The translations under genes were made by a program, and so were the position numbers. Under the pieces are notes generated by a model. That model was not told the DNA's origin. It ran no database searches and saw only the letters and a program-made list of their open reading frames with translations. A stretch of DNA of 64,000 nucleotides from Chamaecrista fasciculata (taxonomy: Eukaryota > Streptophyta > Magnoliopsida > Fabales > Fabaceae): positions 1 through 64,000 of the forward strand of contig QANZ01051370.1 in the NCBI GenBank assembly GCA_003254925.1. Reading direction: 5' to 3'. This document shows positions 1 through 12,018 of this stretch, piece after piece; position 1 is the first letter of the stretch, and every line of letters begins with the position of its first letter.

Positions 1-2475
1 AATAATCTATTATGTGACTAATGAGTTAGGTATGATCAAATGAAAGCTCAATGTAATGGTGGTTGGGTTTGAAAGAAACTAGAGCCTAATAGAGTTTTTA
101 ATACCCTTCTCTCTCCCTTTATAATAAGAGCTTTACATTTTCACTTAAGGGAATAAGACAATAAGAGTTCTCAACCATAAAAGAACAATAATGGAAGAAG
201 GTGAAAGAGAAGAAAACTCTCTCCAAGTTCTTGAAAGTTATGGATAAAGGTACACATTTTTTTACTCATTAAAGATCTGAATATTAAAGTTTATTTTACC
301 GTATTAAACTAATTAATGCTGAATTATTTGTATCTTTATATTTCCATTTAATCATGGAAACAGTACTTAGTTGATATCAACCTTTCCATGATTCCATCAA
401 AGTCCATTGAACGAGAAGAAACTTCTTTTGAATTAAAATTGTAAAAATTGCAAAAATTGCGCATTATTTGTAAAGTATACCTTCTCTTACGTAAATAAAG
501 ACAAGAAAAACAAAAAGAATCCAATTGAAATCTCGTTTCTACGTATAAAATTCAAAAGAATGATTCGGACATATGGTTGGGCTAACAAAAAGTAATCTTC
601 AAGAAAAATAAAGATGAATTGGAAGTAATTAATGGGTAGCCACGTATCGTGTTATCAAATATAACATGAAAAGATACACAAAATGAAGACAAAACATGCT
701 TTTGTATCCTGAAATATGAACCTTCATGAGTATGGCCCATTTCTTGTTAGGCAAGGGATAGAACGGCACGTCCTACTTAATTATTTATTATTTAATGCTT
801 ACACGCACCCTACGCGGACAAGTTTAAACCTCAAATAATAAATGAAATCAATGAAATATCTATAAAACTTTCTTTTTTCTTTTTATATATTCATCATAAT
901 TTTTTAAATCAAACATTTTGCTATATATATCTATATCATTGATTACTCATATACAAAAAATAATTTTTATTCTCTTATTATTACTATATAAGTGGACATG
1001 CAATGATGAGATTTTTGCTTGGGCCAAAAAGGAAAATACAATGAAATTGTTGCCATTTGTTTATCTTCCTTGTGATTTAGAGAATCATATATATGCCTAT
1101 AATAAAATATAGAGAATCATATATAATTGTAGTCCCAAATCCCAATTCATAGATCACCAAGATATTGTTATATATGCTACTGAATCGTGTTTGCATAAAA
1201 AATGTAAATATTAAAATAATATAGGGCAGTATATTTATTTTCTTAAAATATGAAGTTAAATATTTTTATTTGTGATTTAATAATATATAACTCATCAAGA
1301 ATCCAACTATTAAAACGTTTTGTAAAAGATACCATAATATATATATATATATATATTTAAAAAATTAAATGAAACACTTTCTAGAGAAGGAGGAGGGTGC
1401 GAGTGTGAAATAAGGTTTGGTTTATCACTTTATCTTGTTTGGGATATAAAGTCATGTTTTTAAGATTTCGGTGATCAAAAAGACTGGATAACATCAAATG
1501 ATTTTAACACAATTTAATTATGAGGATGATTAAGAGACATAATGGCCCACTCATAGTGTCATTTGCAAATAAACATATCTAATATGCTTTTCACATCGTT
1601 GTTATCTCACCTTCATCTCCCAATATAATGTGTCACTGGTTGAAATTATGTGTGGTTTTGTGGCAATTATATATATATGGCCAAAATTCTACGTATAAAT
1701 TATTACGCATATATATTACACATTTTCATTTTAAGTGGAGGGAAAATATTGATATCTGAATTTAATTATGGATTATTTCGTGAACTTAAAACAACATGAT
1801 AGTTTAGACTTCAGACTAATGTAATGCTTAGTGTAAAGCAAATTTAAGCATAAGAAGGAAGACATCATTTGAATCAAGCAAAATCACACATATTATCATT
1901 TTCTCCCCCTCTATTTTGAGAAAGTTAGACACCTATTTGCACTCCCTTTCTTGAGTCTTTGTGAATCAAACAATAAGAAAAATACATTTTTTTATTCCGA
2001 TAAACTTACATATATTATAAAACTATGGTTTATAAAACTGTGTATAAATAGTAGAAAAGAAGGTAGGAGAAGAGAAAAATATCAAGACAGTGAAAAATGT
2101 ATGTTATTGATCAACAATTTAGGAGTATCTTAATTATTGCACATACCCTCTATTTATAGGTACATAGGGTAACCTTCATCTATGAGCATTAAGCATATAC
2201 ATCAATTTTATTTCATACAATTATTCCTTATCAATTAATGGTTTTGAAATTGTGATTGATTGGGAGGTTTTTGAAAATCCTAATGTTATTAGGAGGCAGT
2301 GACACAAAGACCTTGAGATAAACATACTACCCTCAATGAGCAAGAAACGTATCCGAGAGACCACGAGCATGGTGGGCCGATTAAAGACCATTTAAGTTCC
2401 ATAGCACAATTTCAATGTAGGCCCATTACAAAATGATGTTCATTCCCTCGTTAGTCGTTAGAGAAAGTGATTTAA
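1..2475. other. AT-rich intergenic DNA, no gene seen
   Basis: Only short random reading frames are present, none with a recognisable domain or a coherent exon chain. A (TA)n run lies at about 1338-1358. Confidence 0.6.
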
Positions 2476-2947
2476 GGTCGAAACCTCAAATTGGTCCTTT
2501 TTATATGCGGTGGATTTCAAATTGGTCCTTTATATTTCATTTATTTTAGATTAATTCTGTATATTTTTATAATTTCTCAAATTACTGAATATGATTATAT
2601 TTCTCGTTTCAAGTTTAAACACGACAGATCTAAAGTTAGGGGAGAGGGTTACGAGTATTGTGAGACTGTTAACAAAAAAGGTCAAATCGAGTATCAATAA
2701 TGAGTAACTTGTTTCACGATCAAACAAATAATATTAGTCATATCTCATTTTAAGTTTGAATGTGACTAGTTTGAACCTATATGATAACTATTAAGGAATT
2801 ATTTCTCTGTCTAATTAAGATCGTTAGCAAATGAAATTAAATCACGCTTTGAAAATAGGTTTGCGACTAATTTGTGAAATTATAGAAACATGTAGGACCA
2901 ATCTGAAATCCACCCCATATAAGAGGGATCAATTTGAGGTTTTAGCC
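2476..2947. mobile_element. MITE with about 60-bp inverted ends
   Basis: The left end (GGTCGAAACCTCAAATTGG and following) and the reverse complement of the right end (GGCTAAAACCTCAAATTGA and following) align over roughly 60 bp, including GGTGGATTTCA in both. The 9 bp outside each end, GTGATTTAA and ATCATTTAA, agree at 7 of 9 positions, which suggests a decayed 9-bp target duplication of Mutator type. No coding capacity. It lies just upstream of the ABC1 kinase. Confidence 0.7.
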
Positions 2948-3178
2948 ATCATTTAAACATAGAATGGGCCATGTGAAAAAAAAATGGAGGACCCAAGCCA
3001 GCCCAAATCGTAGAGATTTCTAGTAAGTTGACTGAGTGGAGATTGGGACAAAGATTGTAAGATTAGCGGGTGGAAAAAACAAGGAATGGTCGTAGAAACA
3101 ATCCAACGGTCACGCCTAAACAAATACGCTTTTCGTTTTTGTGACTTTGGCCACACTTCTCCGAGGCTTTCGCAGAGG

Positions 3179-6100
3179 ATGGCCCCACTCTCTTTCTGGC
3201 GCGCAGGCTCCAGGCTTGCTCTCGTCGCCTCCACTCTCGGCGGTGGTGCCGCCGCCGCCACCATAGCTACCTCCGACGACCCTCACACAGCTCTCAAGCT
3301 TTGCACTATCATCCCTCATCGCCTCATGCGCGACGCAATTACCGCTGCCAACATTGCTTTCGGTACTTTAGATCTCATATATTCTCTTTTATTGTACAAT
3401 TTTACGTTCCCGTCTCAGCTTAGTGTGCCCAACTGAATTTTCTTTTTGGTTGTTTGTAATCGCTCTGGCTGAGTTCAAATTTGATATCAGTAAACAACGG
3501 GAATGAGTTTGTGGGGTTTCATTTAGGTATCAAGAACCTTACTAGCTTCTAATTTGTCAAATATCATTGTTTCTGTTTGGTTTTGCCCTCTGGCCAAACC
3601 AATTCAACAGCTCAGGGCTTATATTATTTTATTTTGTTACCTCTCTAGTTACAATTAAATATTAAATAATATATATATTTTTGTAAGAATATTGTCTGAA
3701 CCGGGGGTTTTGTGATGATGGGATACATACTTGATGGACTGGTCATTCAGTGATCATGTATTTAAATGTACCATGTTAATCAGGCAAAATCTGAAGTTAT
3801 TGGTAGATTTCCATGTAAATGATGCTTGGTACTTAAGCTGGTAATCTTGTATTCTCAATAGATTACGAATATTCATTGTGGGGACTGCCGGAAGGAAGTA
3901 ATGAGCGGTCGCTAGTCAAGCATGAAGTTCACCTCCGCTCCGCGCGTAAACTTCAAGAACTGTGCTTTAAGAATGGAGGAGTTTATATAAAGCTTGGTCA
4001 ACATATTGGGCAGTTGGTATGTTGATCTCCTATCCAAGTATTCCTGAACAAAATATATATACGGATATCTTTTTTTTTGTGATATACCGTTTTAAATTTG
4101 ATGGTTTGCGGGGCAAGTCTGATTTATTGATTTATTTTTTGATACTTGCCAGGAATACTTAATTCCTGAAGAATATGTACAGACAATGAGAGCCTCTATG
4201 TTGAATAAATGTCCAGTTTCGTCATATGATCAAGTATGTGAAGTCTTTAAGAAAGAGCTTGGAGAGACACCCGATAAAGTATGTATAGTTTTTACTTTTT
4301 CGTTTCTTCTTGACAGATGCTCCCTTTAACTTGAAGACTTTCGCATTGCTAAACTGTTTCTAATGCTTAAATTTATACTTTGTTAATTGTTATGGAATAT
4401 TGCTGTGGTGGTGGCTGAATTAAGCCTTTTAATGTGCAGATATTTTCTGAATTTGATCCAGTTCCAATAGCAAGTGCTTCCCTTGCACAAGTTCATGTAG
4501 CCCGCACACATAATGGCCAAAAAGTTGCTGTGAAGGTTTTGTTTGTTGTTAATTTTTAGTTATTAAATATGAATAAAATTTCTTTCGTGTTAAGTTAGCA
4601 TCAGTGTTTCTTAATAAAATTCCTTGTACCGGTCCTTGTAATATGTCAATATCCAGGTTCAGCATACTCACATGACTGATACTGCGGCTGCAGATCAGTC
4701 CACTGTGGAATTGATTGTGAACACTCTGCATAAGATCTTCCCCAGTTTTGATTACAGGTACTATTCAAATGCTTCAGAGTTCAGATATATCTAAATATAA
4801 TTTATTGAATGGACTATTTTGTTTAAGCCGACTTCATAGTAATCAGTAGGATTATCTTTCTCCCATTTCCCTATGTTGCCTTTTACCGATGGTAAAGCTT
4901 TTCTTTGCTTCTGACTGCAGGTGGTTAGTTGATGAGATACGGGAAAGTTTACCCAAGGCAAGTTTCTGACTACAAAAGAGTCAAAACAAATGTCTAGACC
5001 TATAATATTTTGGATGTCTAATTTACTGTTAAATAGCCATATCATGAATACCCTTTGTAGTTTCATCACTCTTTATTCCCTTTCCTCACCATATAATGGA
5101 TTGATGAAGTCATGAAATTGATATGAAAACTGTTTTTTGTAAGACCAAAAGTTAATAAAGCCCTGAGCGCATTTTAAATTTTCTTATAGGGGATTTAATG
5201 GTTTTAGGGTTTTTTCCCCCTTTTATTCTGTAAAAATGTATACAGGCATTAAGAGTAAAGGAATAACAAGTTAATTTGTTGATATTGAAAGATTTGGCTA
5301 AGGAATGAATTACTAGTTTCATTGAAACCTGAGATTTTAAATCATGGGTTGATGCTTGTCTGCTTGCTTTTTTTGTTTTTTTGTCATAGATATGACAGCA
5401 TAAAAGAATCACTGCTTTAGTTGGATTTAAGAATGCTGCTTAAACCTTGATATGAAATTTGTCTTTTATGTGTTCTCAATGCATCCATCAATCTTGTGTA
5501 CTTTTTGTTTTCTTTTTCTTGTTTGCTTCTTTTGTCTAATGATTTCTGATCTGTTTTCTTGATTTTATGGCTTCCAGGAATTGGATTTCCTGCTTGAGGC
5601 AAAGAACAGTGAGAAGTGTTTGGAAAACTTTCGAAAGTTTTCTCCTCATATTGCAGATTATGTATATGCACCAAAAGTATACTGGAACCTCAGTACCTCA
5701 AAATTATTAACGATGGAATTTATGGATGGTGCACAAATAAATGATGTGAAGACTATTAGGAGTCTTGGGATCCATCCGCATGAAGTTTCAACACTGGTAT
5801 GTTTTTACTTGTGGGCTTCATTATAGATACTTGGCTTGTTTGATTGTCAAATGAGTATGTTGATTATCACATAGCACACCTCATTAGTACATTATGTAAT
5901 AATTATACTTGCAGGTCAGTCAAACATTTGCTGAAATGATGTTCAAGCATGGGTTTGTGCATTGTGATCCTCATGCTGCTAACTTATTGGTTCGCCCATC
6001 GCCTTCTGGCAGGAGGAACATTCTGGGTAATGATTTGTCCTTTTGTCAATTGGAATGCTTTCTGCAACTCTACAGTTGCAATTGGGTCCAAGTATACTTT

Positions 6101-8691
6101 TGACGTTCGCATCTGGAAAACTATACAGTTTTTAATAGTTGACACTGAACCAATCAATAAATAATGAATTTGAGAGTGTGCTAGTTTATGTAGCTGATTT
6201 TTGGGCAACATAAGAGTTTTTAATGCCCTCATTTTTTTAGTCAAAGTGTCTTTAAATAGCACAAATTTCTGTGGACTTGTACATAAAATTGTTGAGTTAT
6301 TTTTGGCAGTCACAATTTTTTCTGGTTCCTTCAGTTCATTTGTGAATAGAACTCAAATAACATGTGGCTGTGGTTCGATCTAGATATCCACTATTTAAAG
6401 AAATAGCTTGTTTCATTTGAAAAATAGTGGGTTGCCTTTTGGCACCAAGTATGGACTTCATTAATATTTATTCCCCTAAGATATTGATCTCCTTCCTCCT
6501 AACTGATTGGACAGTGGTTGCATATCCTCAGGTCAACTGGATGTGACCTTCTGGGAAAGAAATTAAACATCTGATTTAAATTTTTGTCCATGAACAGCTT
6601 ATGGAATGACAATGCTGCTGGTTTTAATTTGGGAATTTAAAATTTGATCCAAAAGAGTAAATTTTGGAAGTCAATTTTATTCTGGAATTCCTTGGAAACA
6701 TGCGTAATGGGTTGCAATAATTTCTACAAATGTTTGTAATGCTTGAGAGTGTGTTTTGTTGGTGAAAAGTTGTGGTTGTGGCAGTGCTTAAGTATCGTAA
6801 CATGGGGGAACCTGAGGAATTGGTACAAACATTCACCAATCACCAGACTGCGTCTATAATGGTGTTTGCTGAGTAAATGTGGAAGATAAGCATATGTATT
6901 GCAAATCTTCTGGACAAATGCTATCTGCTTTCTGCTTCTTTAAGATTTGTGTTGAAAGTAGAGATGTTGCTTCATGGATAAGATCTGATTTTCATTTTTT
7001 TTTCTGGTGGGACCGTGAGGGAAGGATAAAATTTTCTCATTCCTTTATCATCTCAACTCTTATGTGCAGGCAAGAGGAAGCCACAATTGGTTCTTTTAGA
7101 CCACGGACTCTATAAAGAGCTCGACTTCCATACAAGAACTAATTATGCCGCTCTGTGGAAGGTATACCATTGCTTTTCATACGTGCTCTGATATGTATTA
7201 TTTTTAGTTGACTATATCTTCATCCACTTTTACCTTTTTTTTTTTTTAATGATAACATCTTCATCCACTTGTGGTACAGGCTTTGATATTTGCTGATGCC
7301 AATAAGATAAAGGAGTATAGTGCAAAATTGGGTGCTGGAGAGGATTTATATGCACTGTTTGCAGGAATTCTAACGATGAGACCATGGAATAGAGTTGTTG
7401 ACCCAGCCGTGGATCATCTAGTTATACGGGGAAGTGATAGTGAGCGATCAGAATTGCAGGTGAGCTGTGTTTTAAAGGATTTTTTCCCCCTTCTAGGCCC
7501 CTAGGTTAATGCTGTGCTGAAATTTATGGTTAAAGCAAAGCTAATGTTGGCAACACTTGGGGACTGAAGAAAAACACATGGTCCACCCGTGGTGCCTTAA
7601 TTTATTTATAATATTTAAGAAATAAAGTTTAAATGCAAGATAAGGGAAAACTACCAGTCTTCATTACTCCTAGATTATAGATAATGATAAACTAACTAGA
7701 TTTATTTGTAAGACTTGTTAAAATAATTTATTTTTTTCTCTCATTGTATTTGGATGTTTATTGCTTGAAATCTGCCTCCAACATTGTGATTTCATGTCAT
7801 ACCTTGGTTCATGCTGGTTTTTTAATGAATAAATGATGCAAATTGTTTATTGTTCTCTTGTATAACTCAAGCAGCCGAACCCTTTTTTGGAATTGCCCAG
7901 CTATAATAAGAATTGGCGGTTGTTAGTTTTCAAGACTTGTAATTTTTAGGTTCAAGTCTTCATGGGTGGTTAAGTTTCCTGTTTTGCTATGATGGATTAA
8001 TAGTATTTGAAAATACACAGCTGTGAATGTCTGACCCAGAAGGAAATAAATTAATGAAATGACTGCTATATTTTTTTTTTTTTTTGCAGATGTACGCTTC
8101 TGAGTATTTTCCTCAAATCTCAGAGCTTCTTAGGAGATTACCACGTGTAATCCTTTTAATGCTGAAGACAAATGACTGTTTACGTGCTGTGAACAACTCC
8201 TTGGTACATATTATTCCTGCTCTTTGTTGCTGTCTACTTCATTACAGATGATACTAGAAAACAAAATGTCATTAAAGTTTGCAGTATGGTCCAAGAGGTT
8301 GGACAAATAGGTTTCTAAAATCACATGGTTCTGTATAAAACAAAATGTTAGGTCATCAGCATCAAAACTGGCAATTATATTTCTTTGGGGAATTTGTTTT
8401 GTTTTCTGAATATAAAAAAGGTATTAATATAGAAATGTAGACATATTGATTTTTATCTTTTGGCATCTTGGTCAGTTACAGGGATCTTCTCTGGAGACAT
8501 TTTTCATAATTGGTAAGGTTTCTTCGGAGGCTCTCATTGAGGCAAAGGTGTCACAAAGCAAGTCCCTTTTAACTTGGTTGAGTGTTATATTGGATGACAT
8601 TGTGCTGGAAGTCCGACTGTGGGGAATGCAGGTAGCTTTGTGGCTTTTACAACTAAGAAAGGCGTTGCCGTGGTCAGGCCAAGGATCATAA
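3179..8691 (+). CDS. ABC1/ADCK1-like atypical protein kinase
   Basis: Atypical kinase of the ABC1/UbiB (AarF/ADCK) family, closest in recalled layout to Arabidopsis At2g40090; relatives act in mitochondria or plastids on quinone/lipid metabolism. Twelve exons give 543 aa in one frame: 3179-3362, 3862-4016, 4153-4278, 4440-4535, 4657-4757, 4921-4957, 5578-5796, 5915-6026, 7070-7161, 7280-7459, 8090-8203, 8476-8691. Family signatures visible in order: the KxGQ element (IKLGQHIGQ), the alanine-rich loop that replaces the P-loop ([11 protein letters not shown]), VAVK with the ion-pair lysine, ELDF, the catalytic [11 protein letters not shown], and DHG in place of DFG. The N-terminus ([18 protein letters not shown]) could be a targeting peptide or membrane anchor. 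An in-frame ATG lies upstream at 3086; I chose 3179 because family members begin close to such a hydrophobic stretch. Intron 6 begins with GC (4958) instead of GT. Exon borders are inferred by eye; the substrate is unknown. Confidence 0.93.
7216..7270. mobile_element. Micro-insertion with 14-bp direct repeats
   Basis: ATCTTCATCCACTT at 7216-7229 and again at 7257-7270 flank 27 bp made of TTACC, thirteen T and AATGATAAC. It lies in intron 9 of the ABC1 kinase gene, directly before the acceptor site. Confidence 0.7.
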
Positions 8692-9865
8692 TTCATAAAA
8701 AAGACGATCTCTGCAAAAATTGTTTCTCGATACATTCTTTTGTAAAATGAATATAGTATATTCTTTGCCTCCAAGGTGAGAATTCGAATTTGCAGATTCT
8801 TTTAGAGCACGGATTGACAAACCGTTTTTTTCTTTATTTGTTTTGGTGATAGTTGATATAGAACAAAAAGAGGAGAAAGTTACTTTTTTTGTTACCCTGT
8901 AGACTTACAATATTAATGTATTCTGAGGCTTGTTGTAACTTGTAAATCCCCATTGAAAGGGTGAAAACATTGAGAAGAAGTATTAAATAAAGACAATATT
9001 TGAATGGAAGCATCTGTAACTCATCTGATGACTCATGTATAGCACAGGTGAAAGTTTATGCACGTGGTTTGGTAATGGATTTTACATTCAATCTTCACTT
9101 TCTCTTGGATTTACTGCCATTATGAGGTAAGCAATGTGTAGCTGACTGGGTTGAGCAATTATTGATTATGCATCTGTGCTTTAGCTTGTAAACGTTTTTC
9201 TTAAATTGGTTATCACTATTGCATAATTAAACTCACCAATTCAGTAGATTGAATTCTTTTTGATGGCTCTGCTATTCGAATAGGATCACTTTAATTTCTG
9301 TCCATGACATATAAGAGGATCACTTGTATAAATAGCACTTGATCATTCCATTGATTTTAGGCTGCTGCTATCCGAATCTGGTAAACATTCTTCGGTTAGA
9401 AATAAAAATGAAAGTAAAGGAAAGTTCTTTTTTTTTTTTTTAATCTAACAGAGAATCAACATCAACATGTTGAAGTTGAAGTTGAAAGCTTCTTTATTAG
9501 TCTTGTTTGGTGAGCTCCCCGCTGAAAACTTGTGTGGGTAAATGAAGGATCATAATGGTAACCATAATGGAGAACCTACTCCTTTCAGCTTCAACTTTCA
9601 GGTCATTTTACAAGATTCATTTACTTCTCAACTAATCATTTATTGTTTGTACAAATAAGTGGGTTTCATTTATTGCTTCTCCTTTCACTGACAGCAGCTA
9701 CTTCTGTTTTTGCCTTGTCCTCATCAATTTTTGGGCTTTGTTCATTGTTAATAGAAAAGTCAGATTTTCCACATGTTCATGTTTTAGTTATTTATCTCTT
9801 GCACTATATTTTTCAAAATTAATATATATATATATATATATTATCTTTACCCACATAGTCATTTC

Positions 9866-9911
9866 CTTACCGTACATTTTTATTTTTTGCCAGCTTACTG
9901 TACATTTTTAT
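9866..9911. mobile_element. Micro-insertion with 18-bp direct repeats
   Basis: CTTACCGTACATTTTTAT (9866-9883) and CTTACTGTACATTTTTAT (9894-9911) differ at one base and flank the 10-bp insert TTTTTGCCAG. On the other strand the insert reads CTGGCAAAAA. Confidence 0.65.
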
Positions 9912-10434
9912 AGACAAATGGTAGGACACAACTCTACAATACATACCCATGAGGATGCGTTTGGAATTCGGTAATCTCTAATTTCTTCTAATGTTAAAAT
10001 TTAGAATTTATTTATTGCTTTTCTAAAATTATATATTTTTACAAAATAATATATGAAAAAAGTTAGAAAATCAATAAAACTCGTTTTTTCATTATTTTAA
10101 AAACAAAAATAATTAAAAAAATGTTGTATAATTTTTTTTATTTTTAAAAATTTGAACGTAATTTGAATATGCTATTTAATATACATAAAGAAATTCAACA
10201 AATATTCATTTTTGGGTATAATATACATATAAACTTGTACAAAATAACATTCCATATAAAGAACTTAGAAGTATTATGAAATGTATAATTAAGTAGGATA
10301 AATATACAACTAATTAAAATACCTGGAAATAATTTGGATATTATTAGAATTCTTTTTCTTAGAACATCGTGTTCTCTTTCTTAATTTTTTTTTTTATATT
10401 TTACTTTTAAAATTAAAAAGAAAAGAAAATAAAA

Positions 10435-10486
10435 AGGAATGGCCCCTCCTTTTTTTTTTTTTGATAAATAGGAATGGCCCCTCCTT
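10435..10486. mobile_element. Micro-insertion with 17-bp direct repeats
   Basis: AGGAATGGCCCCTCCTT at 10435-10451 and 10470-10486 flanks 18 bp, eleven T followed by GATAAAT. On the other strand this is ATTTATC plus poly-A. The GC-rich flank makes chance repetition very unlikely. Confidence 0.85.
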
Positions 10487-10605
10487 AAAAACTAAGAATG
10501 GAGACGTATGAGAGTTGGAACTCTTCCACATCGTCCGAATAAATTTTATAGGCAATGAGTTCGACTGACACCTATTTTATTAAATTGCCATTGATTTATT
10601 ATATC

Positions 10606-10657
10606 AAGACCATGCATTATTTGGCCAAAAAAGTTAAAGAAAGACCATGCATTATTT
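10606..10657. mobile_element. Micro-insertion with 17-bp direct repeats
   Basis: AAGACCATGCATTATTT at 10606-10622 and 10641-10657 flanks the 18-bp insert GGCCAAAAAAGTTAAAGA. Confidence 0.8.
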
Positions 10658-11033
10658 AAGACTTACAAAGTGTTCATATTTTATGACCATGGGAACTATT
10701 AATTTGCGGTGATCTCTACACGTTGGGTCCGTATCAATCACTCACTAAGGCACTAGCGTACTTTTTATAAGTTTTTATTTATTTAGTTTTTTGGGTGAAG
10801 ATAAATTTTTGGAAAAAAATTACTTTCTAATTTTTGTATACACTTTAGAGATATTCACTGTTATATGACTTAGCGGTGTGGATGTTAAAAAATATATTCA
10901 AATCTTTACACCCATTTATTTGAGGTATGTTTGGATTAGAAAAGCTTAATGCAATGTCCAAAATTGACCTTTTTCTTTATTTTTGTTTTCTCTTCAAACC
11001 TTAAATATAAATTGTAAATGTGAAAAGAATAAC

Positions 11034-11073
11034 AATCACGATAATTCTGTTAAAAAAAATAATCACGATAATT
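11034..11073. mobile_element. Micro-insertion with 13-bp direct repeats
   Basis: AATCACGATAATT at 11034-11046 and 11061-11073 flanks the 14-bp insert CTGTTAAAAAAAAT. Confidence 0.7.
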
Positions 11074-11224
11074 ACTATGAAAATGCGACTATGAGATTGA
11101 GGGGATTAATAGACTTTGTTCAATTTGACATTTTCTTTTGAAATTTCATTGTTTTCTTTTCAATTCATTCACATTAATAATAATATGAGTATCTAATGAT
11201 TTAATGTTGACATCTCCGATTAAA

Positions 11225-11465
11225 GGGTGAGTCTATAATGCAAAGTTTGATTCTTGATATGGGATGCAATGGATTATGAGCCAATAATATAATGACACGT
11301 GGAATAGTTAGTTATGATGTGACTCCATACACAGTTTTGATTAGTTGAAAAAATTATTATTTTTTTATTATTTTTCAGCATTAAATTATATCAATGGCTA
11401 TAATTATGCCACATCAACAATTGCATCCCATGTCAAAAATCAAACTTTGCATCTTAGACTAACCC
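11225..11465. mobile_element. Mutator-type MITE with perfect 9-bp TSD
   Basis: A 241-bp element with about 45-bp terminal inverted repeats: GGGTGAGTCTATAATGCAAA at the left, GGGTTAGTCTAAGATGCAAA as the reverse complement of the right. It is flanked by the identical 9-mer CCGATTAAA at 11216-11224 and 11466-11474. A 9-bp duplication is the hallmark of Mutator-like elements. No coding capacity, so it depends on an autonomous element elsewhere. Confidence 0.92.
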
Positions 11466-11474
11466 CCGATTAAA

Positions 11475-12018
11475 TAACGGTGTCTCAAAATTTGATAATT
11501 AACCGTTGTCATTATTCGGTGATTGTATCATATATTTTTAATTTTTAAAAACTAAATCATTGAATCAATATAATTTTAAATACCAAAAAATAAGTTTTTT
11601 CAAATTTTTATGATCCTACATGTTTGGTAATAAATTATCATACATTATATTTTCTTATTTTAACATTTTTTCCCATCCCCTACGACTTAATTGCGGGAAA
11701 AAGAACAAGAGAAAGAGCTATATAAGAAAGCAGTGTGTGGAATTTGTTGAAAAGAAGAAGAAACTAGCGGCAGAAGGAAATCCTAATAAAATAAAAATTA
11801 GTTTTTTCACGCCTTCAGTCTCTTTCTCTTACGAGAAGACGCAACACCTAAACCAAACAATATTATAGCATAGGCATGTTTGACATCGCTTTCTGATTTT
11901 GATTTCACTTCACATCGCTTTCGTTTTCTTCCTCGAGCTAGGGAGCTCAAGCAAGAAGTTCGCCGTCGTTGTCGCAGTCGTCGCCGTGACACAGAGGTAG
12001 TTATTCCTTACCGGAGAC
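11475..12018. other. Upstream region of the GDSL esterase gene
   Basis: AT-rich at first, then CT-rich and less AT-biased from about 11810, as expected for promoter and 5' leader. No separate gene seen. Confidence 0.5.

Larger units (their letters stand above)
8692..11215. other. Intergenic DNA with micro-insertions
   Basis: Probable 3' untranslated DNA of the ABC1 kinase gene, then AT-rich sequence without any supportable gene. A (TA)n run lies near 9826-9842. Four short insertions with direct repeats are listed separately. Confidence 0.6.

Noticed and set aside
3086..3178. Upstream start for the ABC1 kinase at 3086
   Set aside because: In frame but would add 31 residues not expected in the family; cannot be fully excluded.
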